The notes under the pieces: model-generated
What the model was told of the DNA's origin: nothing
The model's database searches: none
Seen by the model: the letters and a program-made list of their open reading frames with translations, nothing else
Position numbers and translations under genes: made by a program
Source of the DNA: Methylobrevis pamukkalensis
GTDB lineage: Bacteria; Pseudomonadota; Alphaproteobacteria; Rhizobiales; Pleomorphomonadaceae
Direction: 5' to 3'
NCBI RefSeq assembly: GCF_001720135.1
Contig: NZ_MCRJ01000002.1
Location: forward strand, 1 to 64,000
Length of the DNA: 64,000 bases
Part shown: positions 8,605 through 17,656 of the stretch, in pieces
How the letters are laid out: every line of letters starts with the position of its first letter
How positions within the stretch are numbered: the first letter of the stretch is position 1

Positions 8605-9035
8605 GGGGTCTCCGGGCAGCAAGCGACGGTGAGGTGGGGGGCGAGGTCGCAGGCGGCCAGCGCGGCGAGCACCCCGGCAAGGGCGTCGGCTGCGACGGCG
8701 AGGGCGTCGAGGCGGCGGTCGATCACCGGATCGTCCCGGGAATCCTCGATGCGCCGGCAGGCGTAGGCCAGCAGCGTCCGGTCCCGGTGGACGAGCGCGG
8801 TGGCCTGTGGCGGGGCAAGGCCGAGGTGGACGTGGGCGAGATAGATCGCGATGTGGCGGGCGCGGGCCACCACGGCCGGTCCGCGGCCCGGCGCAGCCAT
8901 GTGATGCAGGGCGACACCATGCGCGGCGGCGACGAGCCGGGCGAGACCTTCCGCTTCGGCGTGCAGGATCCGGTAACCGGGTGGAGGAGGATGCACGCCT
9001 GCCTCCGGAGGTTTCAGGATCGGTCGGTCCAGCAT
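8601..9035 (-). CDS. gafY: DnaA domain IV-like HTH protein; probable GafY, GTA activator
   Basis: 144 residues from ATG 9035, with AGGGAG about 8 bp upstream on the minus strand. The centre resembles the DnaA C-terminal DNA-binding domain: VVARARHIAIYLAHVHLGL, then ALVHRDRTLLAYACRRIED (HRDRT in place of the DnaA GRDHTT signature), then DDPVIDRRLDAL. It lacks the DnaA AAA+ part and so is not a replication initiator. In Caulobacter, GafY of this type binds the GTA promoter and activates it. A palindromic motif shared with the GTA promoter lies 40 bp upstream of the start (9075-9088). The alternative is a stand-alone HTH regulator unrelated to GTA. Confidence 0.82.
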   Translation of the reverse strand: MLDRPILKPPEAGVHPPPPGYRILHAEAEGLARLVAAAHGVALHHMAAPGRGPAVVARARHIAIYLAHVHLGLAPPQATALVHRDRTLLAYACRRIEDSRDDPVIDRRLDALAVAADALAGVLAALAACDLAPHLTVACCPETP

Positions 9036-9074
9036 CGTGCGACTCCCTGTGCCGCCATTACGATGGCAGAGAAT

Positions 9075-9088
9075 AGGAAAATAATCCT
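9075..9088. promoter_or_regulatory. Operator-like palindrome AGGAAAATAATCCT upstream of gafY
   Basis: AGGA and TCCT arms are separated by six A/T bases. It matches the two sites at the GTA promoter at 12 or 13 of 14 positions and sits 40 bp before the gafY start. I infer an autoregulatory binding site for GafY or a shared regulator. Confidence 0.65.
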
Positions 9089-9092
9089 CAAT

Positions 9093-9116
9093 CAGCCAGC
9101 GAAATCTTGCTGGCTG
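9093..9116. promoter_or_regulatory. Perfect inverted repeat next to the gafY operator
   Basis: CAGCCAGC (9093-9100) and GCTGGCTG (9109-9116) flank an 8-nt AT-containing spacer. It lies just upstream of the operator relative to gafY. It could be a second regulator's dyad; there is no T-run to suggest a terminator. Confidence 0.4.
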
Positions 9117-9457
9117 TGGAAACCGGACCGATCGCTGGCGGGTGGGGGCGGTGGAGCGCGTCGGCGGGTGATGGAGGACGTTCGGCGGATCAGGCGCCTC
9201 GATCCTTGCGGGGGTCAATGGACAAGCTCTTGTGTCCGTTGATTCGCCCCCCGCGACTGCCGTGAGAGCTCACGCCGCGGATCGACACGGGGGCCAGCCG
9301 GCGATCCGCCACGGACAACCGCCGGTCGGGCGTGCAGCCGTCTCGCGGGGTTGGCGACGATGGCTGTCGGCCATCGACGTCCCACGTCATAGGATTTAAT
9401 TCACACAACCGAATCTTGCCGCACAGTCGAGCCTCATTCACGACGAGGGAGGCCGGC

Positions 9458-9958
9458 ATGGCTGTGGAGTGTGGAAGGACGGACAGGGGGAAGAAGGGCA
9501 AGGCCGACGACCGTCCGAGGAAGCGGACCGAGCGGCCGGTGCCGCCTCCGCGTGCGCTTGCCGACGGGACCAGGTCGGCTCGGCCCGGTCATGACGGCCC
9601 GTCGGGATACGACCGGGCAACCACATTGCCTTGCCTGCTGCCGCTGCTCGCCGCGGAGGTGCTTCCCGACAGCCCGTCTCGGGCGGCCCGGGTCTGCGCG
9701 ATGCTGCGCAAGGCTCTGCGTCAGGAGCGGGCGCGGGGACGCGCCGGGCGACGCGGCTACGATCTGGACCGGCATCTTGCCCTTGCCCGGGCGCTGGCCG
9801 CCGAATTGCGCAATCTTGCGCGCTGGAGTGGGGCGACGCACCGCGAGCGGGCGGCGGGCGGCAGCGTGACACCGCGGCCCCGGCCACGGCTGGGCCTTGC
9901 CTTCGGGCGGCGCGATTCAGGCGACGCTTGGCAGGACGACAGCGGTGCGCCCTGCTGA
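9458..9958 (+). CDS. Hypothetical basic helical protein
   Basis: 166 residues from ATG 9458, preceded by GAGGGAGG at a good ribosome-binding distance. The N-terminus is Lys/Arg-rich and probably disordered. A helical core follows: LPLLAAEVLPDSPSRAARV, CAMLRKALRQERARGR, and GYDLDRHLALARALAAELR. The C-terminal 40 residues are low in complexity. The pattern of alternating basic and hydrophobic positions fits a small cytoplasmic helical domain. I do not recognise the family. It is convergent with the DUF2336 gene. Confidence 0.6.
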   Translation: MAVECGRTDRGKKGKADDRPRKRTERPVPPPRALADGTRSARPGHDGPSGYDRATTLPCLLPLLAAEVLPDSPSRAARVCAMLRKALRQERARGRAGRRGYDLDRHLALARALAAELRNLARWSGATHRERAAGGSVTPRPRPRLGLAFGRRDSGDAWQDDSGAPC

Positions 9959-9996
9959 AGACGGCGAACGCGGCCGGCGGGCGACCGCGCGCCGGG

Positions 9997-11161
9997 TCAG
10001 CCGCGCCGGCGGTCGGCGGTTGCCGCCGTGGTCGTGCCGGAGAGCGGTGCGGCGTCCGCTGGGCGGGCCACGGGCATGCGCGGATCGGCGCGTTCGCCGA
10101 TCGGGCCGGCGTCGACGCTGCGGGCCTGGCCGGCGCCGCCACGGGCGCTGGCGGTGGCCTTCAGCCCGCTCTCGTGCCAGCGCGCGACCAGCTGGCGCGC
10201 AGCGCGCAGGGTGACCTGCTGGTAGAGCTCCAGAAGGGCGCGGACCTCGAAATAGCTGCGGTGATGGCGGGCGCCGGAGAAGAGGATGATCCGCGTGGCG
10301 GCGGCCTCGTCGAAGCCGGCGGCCTTGAGGGCGATCGCCAGCGGTTCGCCGCCGCGGTCGGTGAGCAGGTCGAGGACGAAGCCGCCGTCGAGCTGCATCG
10401 CGTCGCCGAGCAGCATGGCGAGACGGCCGTCGTCGCGCACGGCCGCGGCGCGGGCGATGTCGCGGCCGACTTCGCGGTCGATGATCTGGGCGCGGGGCGT
10501 GGCGCGCCGGGTGGCGAAATCGCGCAGCGCCAGCACCTCGAGCGCGCGGGTGACCCGGCGCCGGCCCCTGTCGTCGAGATCGAGGAACAGGTCGACGAGG
10601 TCGACGTCGTCGATGTCGATGCGCGCGGCCAGGGCGTTGGCGAGATCGTGGTCGCCGCGGGCGGCGTCCACAAGGCGCCGCGCCGCCTCCGGCGTCAGGC
10701 GCACGCTTTCGTTGCGGGCGAGCAGCAGCCGCCTTCGGCGCCGAGCCGTTCGGCGAGCGCATCGACCACCGGCGGCGATAGACGGCGGCGGGCGGCGAGC
10801 ACGTGGAGATGGGCCGGCGAGCCGGATGCGACGAGGGCGAGCAGATCGGCTTCCGGCAGGTCCGGCGCTCCGACCAGAACGATGGCGGCGATCTCCGGTT
10901 CGGAAAACAGCAGGGCGCGCAGGACCGCGGGCGGGGCGCGGGGTGGCGCGACAGCAACCGGGCGGTCGCCGCCTTCTGGGCAACCGGGGTCGAGGGCAGG
11001 AGCTGGAGGGCGAGTTCCTCGAAGACGCGGAGCTCGTCGCGGGTATGGACGGGTTCGGAGACGAAAAGCTCCGTCGCGGCCTGGAGCAAAATCTGACCCC
11101 GTGCGTTCTCGGACTGGATGCCGAAATCGGAGAGGTCCCTGGGGAATGTGCGACCCGTCAT
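9997..11161 (-). CDS. DUF2336 family helical-repeat protein (two frameshifts)
   Basis: Starts at ATG 11161 (RTFPRDLSDFGIQSENARG). Typical DUF2336 segments appear in three successive frames: LLQAATELFVSEPVHTRDEL and FEELALQLLPSTPVAQKAA; then AVLRALLFSEPEIAAIVL and SPPVVDALAERLG; then LTPEAARRLVDAARGDHDLA, LLGDAMQLDGGFVLDLLTD and FDEAAATRIILFSGARHH. Two single-base losses (near 10950-10960 and 10700-10760) join them into about 388 residues, normal for the family. The proteins are HEAT-like helical repeats of unknown function, often encoded near cell-cycle or signalling genes. The C-terminal 40 residues are disordered. Confidence 0.78.
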
Positions 11162-11206
11162 GACGCGTGGCTCTTCCTGGGATGTGGGGGCGGGACCGGG
11201 ATTTCC

Positions 11207-11243
11207 CCGGAATAGGTGGTGTTCCGTAGAATTTGAACGGAAT
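11207..11243. promoter_or_regulatory. Overlapping CGGAA/TTCCG dyads upstream of DUF2336
   Basis: The region reads CGGAA (11208), TTCCG (about 11222) and CGGAA (about 11238), giving two overlapping inverted pairs with 9-nt spacers. It sits 45-80 bp upstream of the DUF2336 start in the divergent gap to the 11346 gene. A dimeric regulator site is possible, but the evidence is weak. Confidence 0.3.
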
Positions 11244-11345
11244 TTGTAAACGTCCCGTTAACCAAAGAAGTGCTTTGATGAGGCTGCTGAACGGGAAATA
11301 GTTCCGGCGTGCAAGGTGCGCCGGACAAGATGATGGAGAGTCATC

Positions 11346-11537
11346 ATGGGTCTCGTGATCGAGTTCGGCGTAGCAAGTCCCCGCCTCGCCCGGCGCCACA
11401 AGTCGGCGCTTCCTGGCGAGGTCATGATCTTCCCCGGCGTCCGTGTCGAACGGCACGGCGAGCGCGACAGCAGCGACGGCGGCAAGCGCCGCACCGACAG
11501 CTGGCAGCGCCCGCGCTGGAATGATCTGGACGACTGA
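11346..11537 (+). CDS. Small conserved-looking hypothetical protein
   Basis: 63 residues from ATG 11346, with GGAGAG 8-13 bp upstream. Sequence features are MGLVIEFGVASPRLARRHKS, GEVMIFPGVRVERH and the tail SWQRPRWNDLDD. It is highly charged and has no TM segment or Cys. Divergent from the DUF2336 gene. Its good ribosome-binding site and varied composition, compared with GC-driven spurious frames, support it. No function can be given. Confidence 0.5.
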   Translation: MGLVIEFGVASPRLARRHKSALPGEVMIFPGVRVERHGERDSSDGGKRRTDSWQRPRWNDLDD

Positions 11538-11904
11538 CGTTGCTGTCGTGATGGGCCGGAGCATTGGACCATCACGGGGTTCCGACCTGGTCGGCCGCGC
11601 GTGCCGGCTTCGGCCCTCCTGACGGCGCAGGACGACTTTTCGGCGCGTGCTGGTTCAGATGCACCATCGAGGGCAACACCGTCATCCAGTCCGGCGGAAC
11701 ACTGTTCCGGCCGGCCGAGCCGGCGGGTGACGTCGCGGAGCGATTCCGTCCGGCCGTGAAATCAACTAGCGTGCCGAGGTCGCGAGTCGTGACCAGGGCG
11801 CCGGGGTGTGAACCCCGAGCTCCGGATGGTCGCGACGCGCCAGTCGAGAGATCCCCGGTTGACGCGCCCTCAAGATCATCGCTGCGAGACAGGCCTGCGA
11901 GACC
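11538..11904. other. Intergenic, nothing convincing
   Basis: 367 bp before the lipoprotein gene. Frames on both strands are Arg/Pro-rich shadows. I see no strong hairpin with a T-run and no RNA gene. It presumably holds the lipoprotein promoter. Confidence 0.35.
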
Positions 11905-12730
11905 ATGCCCGAACGGGTGCGCGCCTTCGTCGCTTGCTGCGCGGACCCCGCTGGATGGCTGTGGCCGGTGCAGGTCTTGTCCTTGCCTTCGGGCTCGCCG
12001 CCTGCGCGCGGCCCGAGGGTGACTTCGGGCGCGCCGATCCCTCATGGATGCATGACGAACTGATGCCGGCCGCGGGGCGGCTCAACGCGGCCAAGCGCGG
12101 CGAGCCGGTCTCGTCCTTCAACCGCACCGACACCGAACGGCTTCTGGCCGATCAGGCCTGGGCGCTGATCAGCCCGCCGGCCGCCGATGCGTGGTGGACG
12201 AAGGTGCTTGTCGAGGGCCAGCGCATCCGCATCCTGCCGCCGGTGGATGCCCGCTTCGATCCGGCCAGCTATTACATCTGGCTGCAGGAAACCCCGTTCC
12301 GCTCGTCCGAGGCGCGCTGGAGCAAGGTGATCGCGGATCTTTATTCCGACGCCGACCTGGTGCCGCCTTTCTGCGAGACGGTGCTGAAGGTGCGCCGCGC
12401 CGACGGCGAGCGCATCGCCGCGATCGGCCGGCAGCTGACCGGCGAGGAAGTCTGGATCCGAAATGCCGGCGCGCGCGTGGCCGAGAACGAGGCGCTGATC
12501 GCCTGGGTCGGGCGGGCGCTGATCTACCGTCTGAAATCCTATCGCAACGCGATCGACCGGCTGGAGATCGAGACCCCGTCCAACCAGCTGTTTGCCGCCA
12601 ACCGGGCGTCGATACCCTCTATTCGGTGATCGGCTGTCCGGCGGCCGGGCGGGCGACGGTCGTGCCCGGGGCCGGGCCGCGCAAGGGGCGGCTGCTCGAC
12701 GGCTTCGACGGGCCGGTTCCGCAGAAGTGA
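11905..12730 (+). CDS. Putative outer-membrane or periplasmic lipoprotein (two frameshifts)
   Basis: ATG 11905 gives MPERVRAF, and after one lost base near 11929 it continues RRLLRGPRWMAVAGAGLVLA to the lipobox LAAC (Cys near residue 35). The mature part is soluble: WMHDELMPAAGRLNAAKRG, TERLLADQAWALISPP, SYYIWLQETPFRSSEARW, DADLVPPFCETVLKV, and a helical C-terminus (LIYRLKSYRNAIDRLEIETP). A second lost base near 12607 (GCG[N]TCGATACC) extends it by about 40 residues to the stop at 12730. Total is about 275 residues. I do not recognise the family; envelope stress or trafficking is possible but unsupported. Confidence 0.65.
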
Positions 12731-12755
12731 GGCCGGATGCAGGGCGGCCTGACCG

Positions 12756-13298
12756 TCAGCCCGCCTCGTCGTAGCGCGCACAGCGCAGGCGGCGCACGGC
12801 CGCCTCGATCTCGGGACGCTCGATTCCGGTGCCCGCGAACACCCGCAGCAGGATGAAGCCATGGTCCGTCCCGACCGGCGCATGGAAGCGGTGCGCCGGC
12901 GGCACCGGCACGGCGCTGCGGATCCGGTCGATCGCCGCGGCCGAGCCGGCGATGAAATCGACACCCGGCAGGGCCGCGCCCGCGCTGGAGAAGCTGTCGC
13001 CGAGCGCGCCGGTTTCGTCGACCACCGAGACCATCCACGGCACGGGCGGCAGGTCGCCGCTGAGGATGGCCGCGCCCTGTCCGAACTCGGCGCGGCAGAC
13101 CGCGTGGACGAAGGACGGGTCGAGGCGGGGCAGAGGGGACCCGTCGGGCGGCAGCAGCGTGACGGCGAAGAGGTCGGTGACCGACGCGACGCGGCCATAG
13201 GCGCTGCGCGACGCCGTCCCCGGGATCGCGAGGATGGCGACGATGTGGACGATGCCGGCGAGCAGCAGGGCGATGGTGAGGGCGCGGCGCGGCGACAT
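12756..13298 (-). CDS. Membrane-anchored hypothetical partner of the DUF1214 protein
   Basis: 180 residues from ATG 13298, whose first base overlaps the stop of the DUF1214 gene, so the two are coupled. The N-terminal segment [20 protein letters not shown] is an uncleaved anchor or signal. The body includes [34 protein letters not shown] and a C-terminal [13 protein letters not shown]. Rhizobial genomes often carry this second gene beside DUF1214 genes (in some it is called DUF1254-like). Function unknown, probably periplasmic. Confidence 0.72.
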   Translation of the reverse strand: MSPRRALTIALLLAGIVHIVAILAIPGTASRSAYGRVASVTDLFAVTLLPPDGSPLPRLDPSFVHAVCRAEFGQGAAILSGDLPPVPWMVSVVDETGALGDSFSSAGAALPGVDFIAGSAAAIDRIRSAVPVPPAHRFHAPVGTDHGFILLRVFAGTGIERPEIEAAVRRLRCARYDEAG

Positions 13299-13870
13299 CA
13301 GGCGCAGCCTTGCAGGCGGATGCGCGGAAAGGGCGGCGGCGTCTCGTAAAGGGCGGCGACAAGCGCCGGATCGTAGATGCGCAGCGTCAGCACGATGTCG
13401 TCCAGGCCGGCGTCGGAGAGGAAATTGCCGGGCCGGGCGGTGGGGCCGACGGTGATGTCGAAGCCCTGCGGCGAGCGCAGCACATCGCGGCTGGTGAAGG
13501 CGAAGCGCGGCGCGGGCGGCGGGGCAAGACGGCCGTCCCCGGCGCTGACGGTGAGCGTCCAGAGATCGGCGAAGGCGAGATCGCCGGAGATCACATAGTG
13601 GCAGGCGGGATCGAGCGGCGCGCCGTCGTCGTCGCTGCGGGCGGTGAGCGCGAGGCCGAGCACCGGCCCGAGCGGCACCTCGCCGCTGCGCGCCAGACGG
13701 GCCGCGAGATAGGGATTGGCGGTCGCGGCCGTGGCCGGAAGCACGGCGCGCCACGGGCCATAGTCCCGGACGTCGTCGAACACCGTCAGGTCCAGCGCGT
13801 GGCGGACGGAGCCGAGCCCGAGGACGGCGCTGACGACGGCGATCAGGAGGACGTTGCGGATCAACGGCAC
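13298..13870 (-). CDS. DUF1214 family membrane-anchored protein
   Basis: 190 residues. I choose GTG 13870 because GGAGA lies at the right distance upstream and the product then begins with an N-terminal hydrophobic anchor ([18 protein letters not shown]). The C-terminal DUF1214 domain shows [41 protein letters not shown] and [11 protein letters not shown]1214 proteins are predicted to be envelope-located; function is unknown. The frame stays open back to 13951. It is followed by a coupled partner gene. Confidence 0.82.
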   Translation of the reverse strand: MPLIRNVLLIAVVSAVLGLGSVRHALDLTVFDDVRDYGPWRAVLPATAATANPYLAARLARSGEVPLGPVLGLALTARSDDDGAPLDPACHYVISGDLAFADLWTLTVSAGDGRLAPPPAPRFAFTSRDVLRSPQGFDITVGPTARPGNFLSDAGLDDIVLTLRIYDPALVAALYETPPPFPRIRLQGCA

Positions 13871-13981
13871 GGCTTCTCCGGGTCCGGGCGGGAGGGCCCG
13901 GAAGGACGAAACAGCAATAGAAGCGACGGCGGGAAAGCGCAACGCGGACAAGGCGTCAACGTATCGAGGAACGACCCGGGC

Positions 13982-16291
13982 TCAGGGCTCGTTGGCGTCC
14001 GGATCGACGGTGACGGGATCGAGGGCGGAGGGAACCGCGGGTTCTGCGTCCGGCGCAACGAAGGGGCCGCCAACAGCGGCGCCCGGTGCGAGGGTTCCAG
14101 GTGTGGCGGTGCCGGCCGAGAGCGTGCCGGAGCCGTTCGGGTCGGCGCCGGCGGTGACCGGGCCGATCAGCCGTCCGGCGACGAGATGGCTGTGGCGGAT
14201 TTCCATCAGCGAGCCGATGTCGGCCAGCACGGTGAGGCTGCCTTCGGAGAGGCGCGCGGTGCGCAGGTCGCCGACGAGACCTTCCACCGGCGCGCCGGGG
14301 GCGGCGGCCGCGACGACGGTCTCGGGAGCGGCCACGCCGGGGATGGCGGCGATCTCGATGCCGGCATGGATCGGCGCCATGATGTCGTGCCAGGTCATCG
14401 CCGGCAGGGAGCCGCCGGTCATGTCCTTGGTGGAGGTGAAGTCGTCGTTGCCGTACCAGACGGCGGCGACGTAGTTGCCGGTGTAGCCGACGAACCAGGC
14501 GTCGCGGTAGGCCTGCGTGGTGCCGGTCTTGCCCGCGGCGGGAACGCCGTCGAGAAGCGCGCGCCGGCCGGTGCCGGCGTTGACCACGTTGGCGAGGATG
14601 TCGTTCATCTCGGCCGCGGTTTCCTCGGGCAGGACCCGCACCGGCGGCGGCGCGTCGGCGGCATGCTGCCAGAGCAGCCGGCCGTCGGAGGTGGCGATGC
14701 GGTCGATCGCGTGCGGCGTGGCGGTCAAACCGCCGCTGGCAAACGCGGCATAGGCGCCGGTCATGTCGAGGACGGTGACTTCCGCGACGCCGAGCGGCAG
14801 GGCGCGGGTGATCTTCAGTTCCGAGCGCAGGCCGAGGCGATGGGCGACGTCGACGATCTTGTCGCGGCCGAGCGCTTGGGCGAGCCGCACCGGCACGGTG
14901 TTGATCGACTTGGTCAGCGCGGTCTTGAGCGTGACCTTGCCGGCGTAGCTGCGGCCGTAGTTGCGCGGGCTCCAGTTGCCGATGGTGATCGGCGCGTCGG
15001 CGACGACGCTGGCGGACTTGTAGCCGTTGAGGAAGGCCGCGGCATAGACGAAGGGCTTGAAGGACGAGCCCGGCTGGCGCAGCGCGTCGACGGCGCGGTT
15101 GAACTGGCTGGTGCCGTAGTCGCGGCCGCCGACCATCGCCCGGACGGCGCCGCCGGTGTCCTGCACCACGGTGGCGGCTTCGGTGACGCGGTAGTCCTGG
15201 CCATGCTGGCGCAGGTTGACTGCGATCGCCTCCTCGGCGGCCTTCTGGACCCGGGGATCGAGCGTGGTGCGCACCGTGAGCGTGTGGCTCTCCTTCGGGC
15301 CGATGCGCTTGACCTCCTCGAAGGCCCAGTCGAGGAACCAGTCGGGAGCGGCGGCCTGTTCGGTGGCGACGACGCCGGCCGGATGGCGGCGGGCGTGGGC
15401 GACCTGGCCCTCGGTCATGAAGCCGGCGTCGACCATGTTGGTCAGCACCTGGTTGGCCCGGGCCCGCGCGGCGGCAAGGTCGATGTGCGGCGCATAGCGG
15501 GTCGGCGCCTTGTAGAGGCCGGCGAGCATCGCCGACTCGGCCAGCGTCAGCTCGCGCACCGACTTGTCGAAATAGAAGCGCGAGGCGGCTGCGGCGCCGT
15601 AGCTGCCGCCGCCCATGTAGGCGCGGTCGAGGTAGAGCTTGAGGATCTCGCGCTTGGTGAGGTTGGCCTCCAGCCACAGGGCGAGGTAGGCTTCCTTGAC
15701 CTTGCGCTGGATGGTGCGCTCGTTGGACAGGAACAGGTTCTTGGCGAGCTGCTGGGTGATCGACGAGCCGCCCTGCACCACGCCGCCGCGGCGGACGTTC
15801 TCGGACAGCGCGCGCAGCGTGCCGAAGACGTCGATGCCGAAATGGTCGAAGAAGCGCCGGTCCTCGGTGGCGAGGGTCGCCTTGACGAGGGATTCGGGGA
15901 AGGCCTCGAGCGGGACGGTGTCGTCGAGGAACAGGCCGCGCCGGCCGATCGGCTGGCCGTTGCGATCGAGGAAGGTGACGGCATATTCGCTGGACGCCCG
16001 CCAGTTGCCCTCGGTGGCCTTCATCGCCGGCTGGGCGAAGGCAAGCAGCACCACCGCGCCGACCACGCCGAGGGTGGCGGCTTCCGAGGCCAGCTCCGAG
16101 CCCGCCCGGGCCACGCCGCGCACGCGAAACCGGGACATGGTATCGGTATAGGACGACCAGACGCGGCCGAGGGCGCGACCGACGCGCCAGGCGCCGGTGT
16201 CGATCGCCGCGTCGAGCGCGAGCAGGCGGCGCGCAAGGGCGGTCCGCTTGCGGTCGTCGTCGCCGGTGCTCCGAGCCTCGCGTTCCGTCAC
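13982..16291 (-). CDS. Class A penicillin-binding protein (PBP1-type transglycosylase/transpeptidase)
   Basis: 769 residues from GTG 16291. One TM segment is near residue 80 ([16 protein letters not shown]). The GT51 glycosyltransferase has the catalytic Glu in [18 protein letters not shown] and the [15 protein letters not shown] motif. The transpeptidase has SSFKPF (catalytic Ser), SIN (SxN) and KTGTT. Roughly the last 130 residues are Ala/Pro/Gly-rich and probably disordered. It polymerises and cross-links peptidoglycan. Intact, unlike many neighbours. Confidence 0.95.
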   Translation of the reverse strand: MTEREARSTGDDDRKRTALARRLLALDAAIDTGAWRVGRALGRVWSSYTDTMSRFRVRGVARAGSELASEAATLGVVGAVVLLAFAQPAMKATEGNWRASSEYAVTFLDRNGQPIGRRGLFLDDTVPLEAFPESLVKATLATEDRRFFDHFGIDVFGTLRALSENVRRGGVVQGGSSITQQLAKNLFLSNERTIQRKVKEAYLALWLEANLTKREILKLYLDRAYMGGGSYGAAAASRFYFDKSVRELTLAESAMLAGLYKAPTRYAPHIDLAAARARANQVLTNMVDAGFMTEGQVAHARRHPAGVVATEQAAAPDWFLDWAFEEVKRIGPKESHTLTVRTTLDPRVQKAAEEAIAVNLRQHGQDYRVTEAATVVQDTGGAVRAMVGGRDYGTSQFNRAVDALRQPGSSFKPFVYAAAFLNGYKSASVVADAPITIGNWSPRNYGRSYAGKVTLKTALTKSINTVPVRLAQALGRDKIVDVAHRLGLRSELKITRALPLGVAEVTVLDMTGAYAAFASGGLTATPHAIDRIATSDGRLLWQHAADAPPPVRVLPEETAAEMNDILANVVNAGTGRRALLDGVPAAGKTGTTQAYRDAWFVGYTGNYVAAVWYGNDDFTSTKDMTGGSLPAMTWHDIMAPIHAGIEIAAIPGVAAPETVVAAAAPGAPVEGLVGDLRTARLSEGSLTVLADIGSLMEIRHSHLVAGRLIGPVTAGADPNGSGTLSAGTATPGTLAPGAAVGGPFVAPDAEPAVPSALDPVTVDPDANEP

Positions 16292-16330
16292 GGTCGCCGT
16301 CCGTCTGTTGCTGCGCGTTGGCGGCCCCGT

Positions 16331-16358
16331 GATTGCTGCACGGGGATTGCTGCACGGG
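16331..16358 (+). repeat. Tandem 14-bp direct repeat upstream of the PBP gene
   Basis: GATTGCTGCACGGG occurs twice, head to tail, at 16331-16344 and 16345-16358, about 40 bp upstream of the PBP start in the divergent PBP/ycgN-like gap. It could be a local slippage duplication or paired regulator half-sites. Confidence 0.45.
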
Positions 16359-16477
16359 CATATGGCCCGGCCGGTCGCCAGGAGTTACAATTCGAGATTA
16401 TTCTTATCGGCATGCCGTGGCAAAGGCTTGGAGCGAAGATGGTTAACGGGGGATCCACGGCAGGCGGAAAGGGCGGA

Positions 16478-16975
16478 ATGGCGGCGGACGAACGGCCGTT
16501 CTGGCGGGAAAAGACGCTGGATCAGATGACGCTTCCGGAGTGGGAGAGCCTCTGCGACGGCTGTGCGCGCTGCTGTCTCAACAAGCTGGAGGATGAGGAC
16601 ACCGGCGAGATCGCCTGGACCGACATCGCCTGCGTGCTGCTCGACGGCGATACCTGCCGCTGCAAGGACTATCCCAACCGGGCCGCGACGGTGCCGGACT
16701 GCATCCCGCTCGATCCCGACACCGTGCGCTCGCTGTCGTGGCTGCCGCCGACCTGCGGCTACCGGCTCGTCTCCGAGGGCCGCGATCTCTACTGGTGGCA
16801 TCCATTGGTGTCCGGCGACCCGGAGACGGTGCACACCGCAGGGATTTCCGTGCAGGGCCGGACGGTGCCGGAGGAGGAGTGGGAGATCGACGACTGGGAG
16901 CAGCGGATCGTGGACTGGCCGATGCGGGTGCCGAAACAGGCGGCGCGACGGGGTGGAGCGAGTAAAGGAAAATAG
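16478..16975 (+). CDS. YcgN/UPF0260 family cysteine-cluster protein
   Basis: 165 residues from ATG 16478 (ATG 16439 and ATG 16411 are also in frame). Family features: [20 protein letters not shown], the second group [14 protein letters not shown], and DYPNR followed by CIPLDPDTV and LPPTCGYRL. The Cys pattern suggests bound metal or an Fe-S cluster. YcgN function is unknown. Its stop codon (16973-16975) lies inside the first operator of the GTA promoter, so the GTA control region begins exactly at its end. Confidence 0.92.
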   Translation: MAADERPFWREKTLDQMTLPEWESLCDGCARCCLNKLEDEDTGEIAWTDIACVLLDGDTCRCKDYPNRAATVPDCIPLDPDTVRSLSWLPPTCGYRLVSEGRDLYWWHPLVSGDPETVHTAGISVQGRTVPEEEWEIDDWEQRIVDWPMRVPKQAARRGGASKGK

Positions 16976-16979
16976 TCCT
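16966..16979. promoter_or_regulatory. GTA operator site 1, AGGAAAATAGTCCT
   Basis: AGGA-N6-TCCT palindrome overlapping the ycgN-like stop codon. It is 13/14 identical to the site before gafY and to site 2, whose start is 28 bp downstream. Probable binding site for GafY (inference). Confidence 0.65.
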
Positions 16980-16993
16980 ATCTCCCCTGGCAT

Positions 16994-17007
16994 AGGAATA
17001 TAGTCCT
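16994..17007. promoter_or_regulatory. GTA operator site 2, AGGAATATAGTCCT
   Basis: Second copy of the palindrome. Its final T is the first base of the TTGACA -35 box, so a bound protein would sit directly against RNA polymerase as a class II-type activator would. Confidence 0.68.
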
Positions 17008-17035
17008 TGACAGCGTGACGCTGTCCGGGTAGGTT
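17007..17035 (+). promoter_or_regulatory. Candidate sigma-70 promoter of the GTA cluster
   Basis: TTGACA (17007-17012), a spacer of exactly 17 bp, then TAGGTT (17030-17035). A perfect 7-3-7 dyad, GACAGCG-TGA-CGCTGTC (17009-17025), overlaps the -35 box and spacer and could be a repressor site. The first gene's ATG (17112) with GGGGAGGGG before it follows after about 75 bp. Confidence 0.6.
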
Positions 17036-17111
17036 CACGTCATGATCCGAAAGTTGCGAACGACGGGCCGCCCGGGCAGGGACGGCCCTTTTTCGTGAGC
17101 GGGGAGGGGCG

Positions 17112-17656
17112 ATGCCGGGGACGACGAAGCCGGCCGGCGGGGGGCGGGAGAGGCGGTCGAGGGCGCCGAGGGCCTTGCGGTCGCGAGACCGGTGCGGGCC
17201 AGCAGGGCCTCCCCGGATGCGAAGATCCCTCGGACCGTGAAGACCGCGAAGGCCGCGCCCTCCGCCGGGACGAGCCAAACCATCCCGACTGCCAAGCCCA
17301 AAAGAGTCTCCACCGCCGCCACGGCCGGCGCGTCGTCCGAGGCGATGATCAAGCGGTTGCGGAGCACGCTGGCCCGGCAGATCGAGCGGGTGGAGGCGCA
17401 TTTTTCCGAGGCGATCGTGATCGACGAGAAGGGCGCGCGCACGCTGTCGACCCTGACCAAGACGCTGGAAAACCTGATCGATCTCGAAACGACCGCGCGG
17501 AGGGCCTGTGACGACGACGCCCGACGCGAGGACGCCGCCGCCGGGGCAAGCCGCGCCGACGACGATCGCTTCCGTGACGCGCTTGCGGCACGCCTTGTCG
17601 CGATGCTCGGACCCGGCGGCGATCCGCCGGCTTCTGGCGACGCTGGACCGTGCTGA
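17112..17656 (+). CDS. GTA small terminase-like protein (g1), one probable frameshift
   Basis: ATG 17112 is preceded by GGGGAGGGG, an ideal ribosome-binding site, but the conserved part is in another frame (open from GTG 17192, and upstream of it through EAVEGAEGLAVARP). One base lost in the G-rich stretch near 17140-17150 joins them into about 181 residues. The core, RLRSTLARQIERVEAHFSE, is followed by ARTLSTLTKTLENLIDLETT and a C-terminal helix (DDRFRDALAARLVAML). It resembles the g1 product upstream of the large terminase in RcGTA-like clusters, which recognises DNA for packaging. It overlaps the terminase gene by about 150 bp if GTG 17508 is the latter's start. Confidence 0.7.

Larger units (their letters stand above)
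9036..9457. other. gafY upstream region and leader of the 9458 gene
   Basis: 422 bp without a gene. Next to gafY it is AT-rich and holds the 14-bp operator-like motif (9075-9088) and a perfect hairpin (9093-9116). The rest is GC-rich up to an AT patch at 9388-9425 (aggatttaattcacacaacc) that is a plausible promoter region for the plus-strand gene at 9458. Confidence 0.5.

Noticed and set aside
9036-9457. CtrA box TTAA-N7-TTAA upstream of gafY
   Set aside because: Looked for, because CtrA controls gafA in Rhodobacter; no such spacing of TTAA is present.
13310-16975. 1221-codon plus-strand open frame across the DUF1214 pair and the PBP
   Set aside because: Gly/Arg/Asp-rich shadow of the well-supported minus-strand genes; only its end coincides with the real YcgN-type gene.
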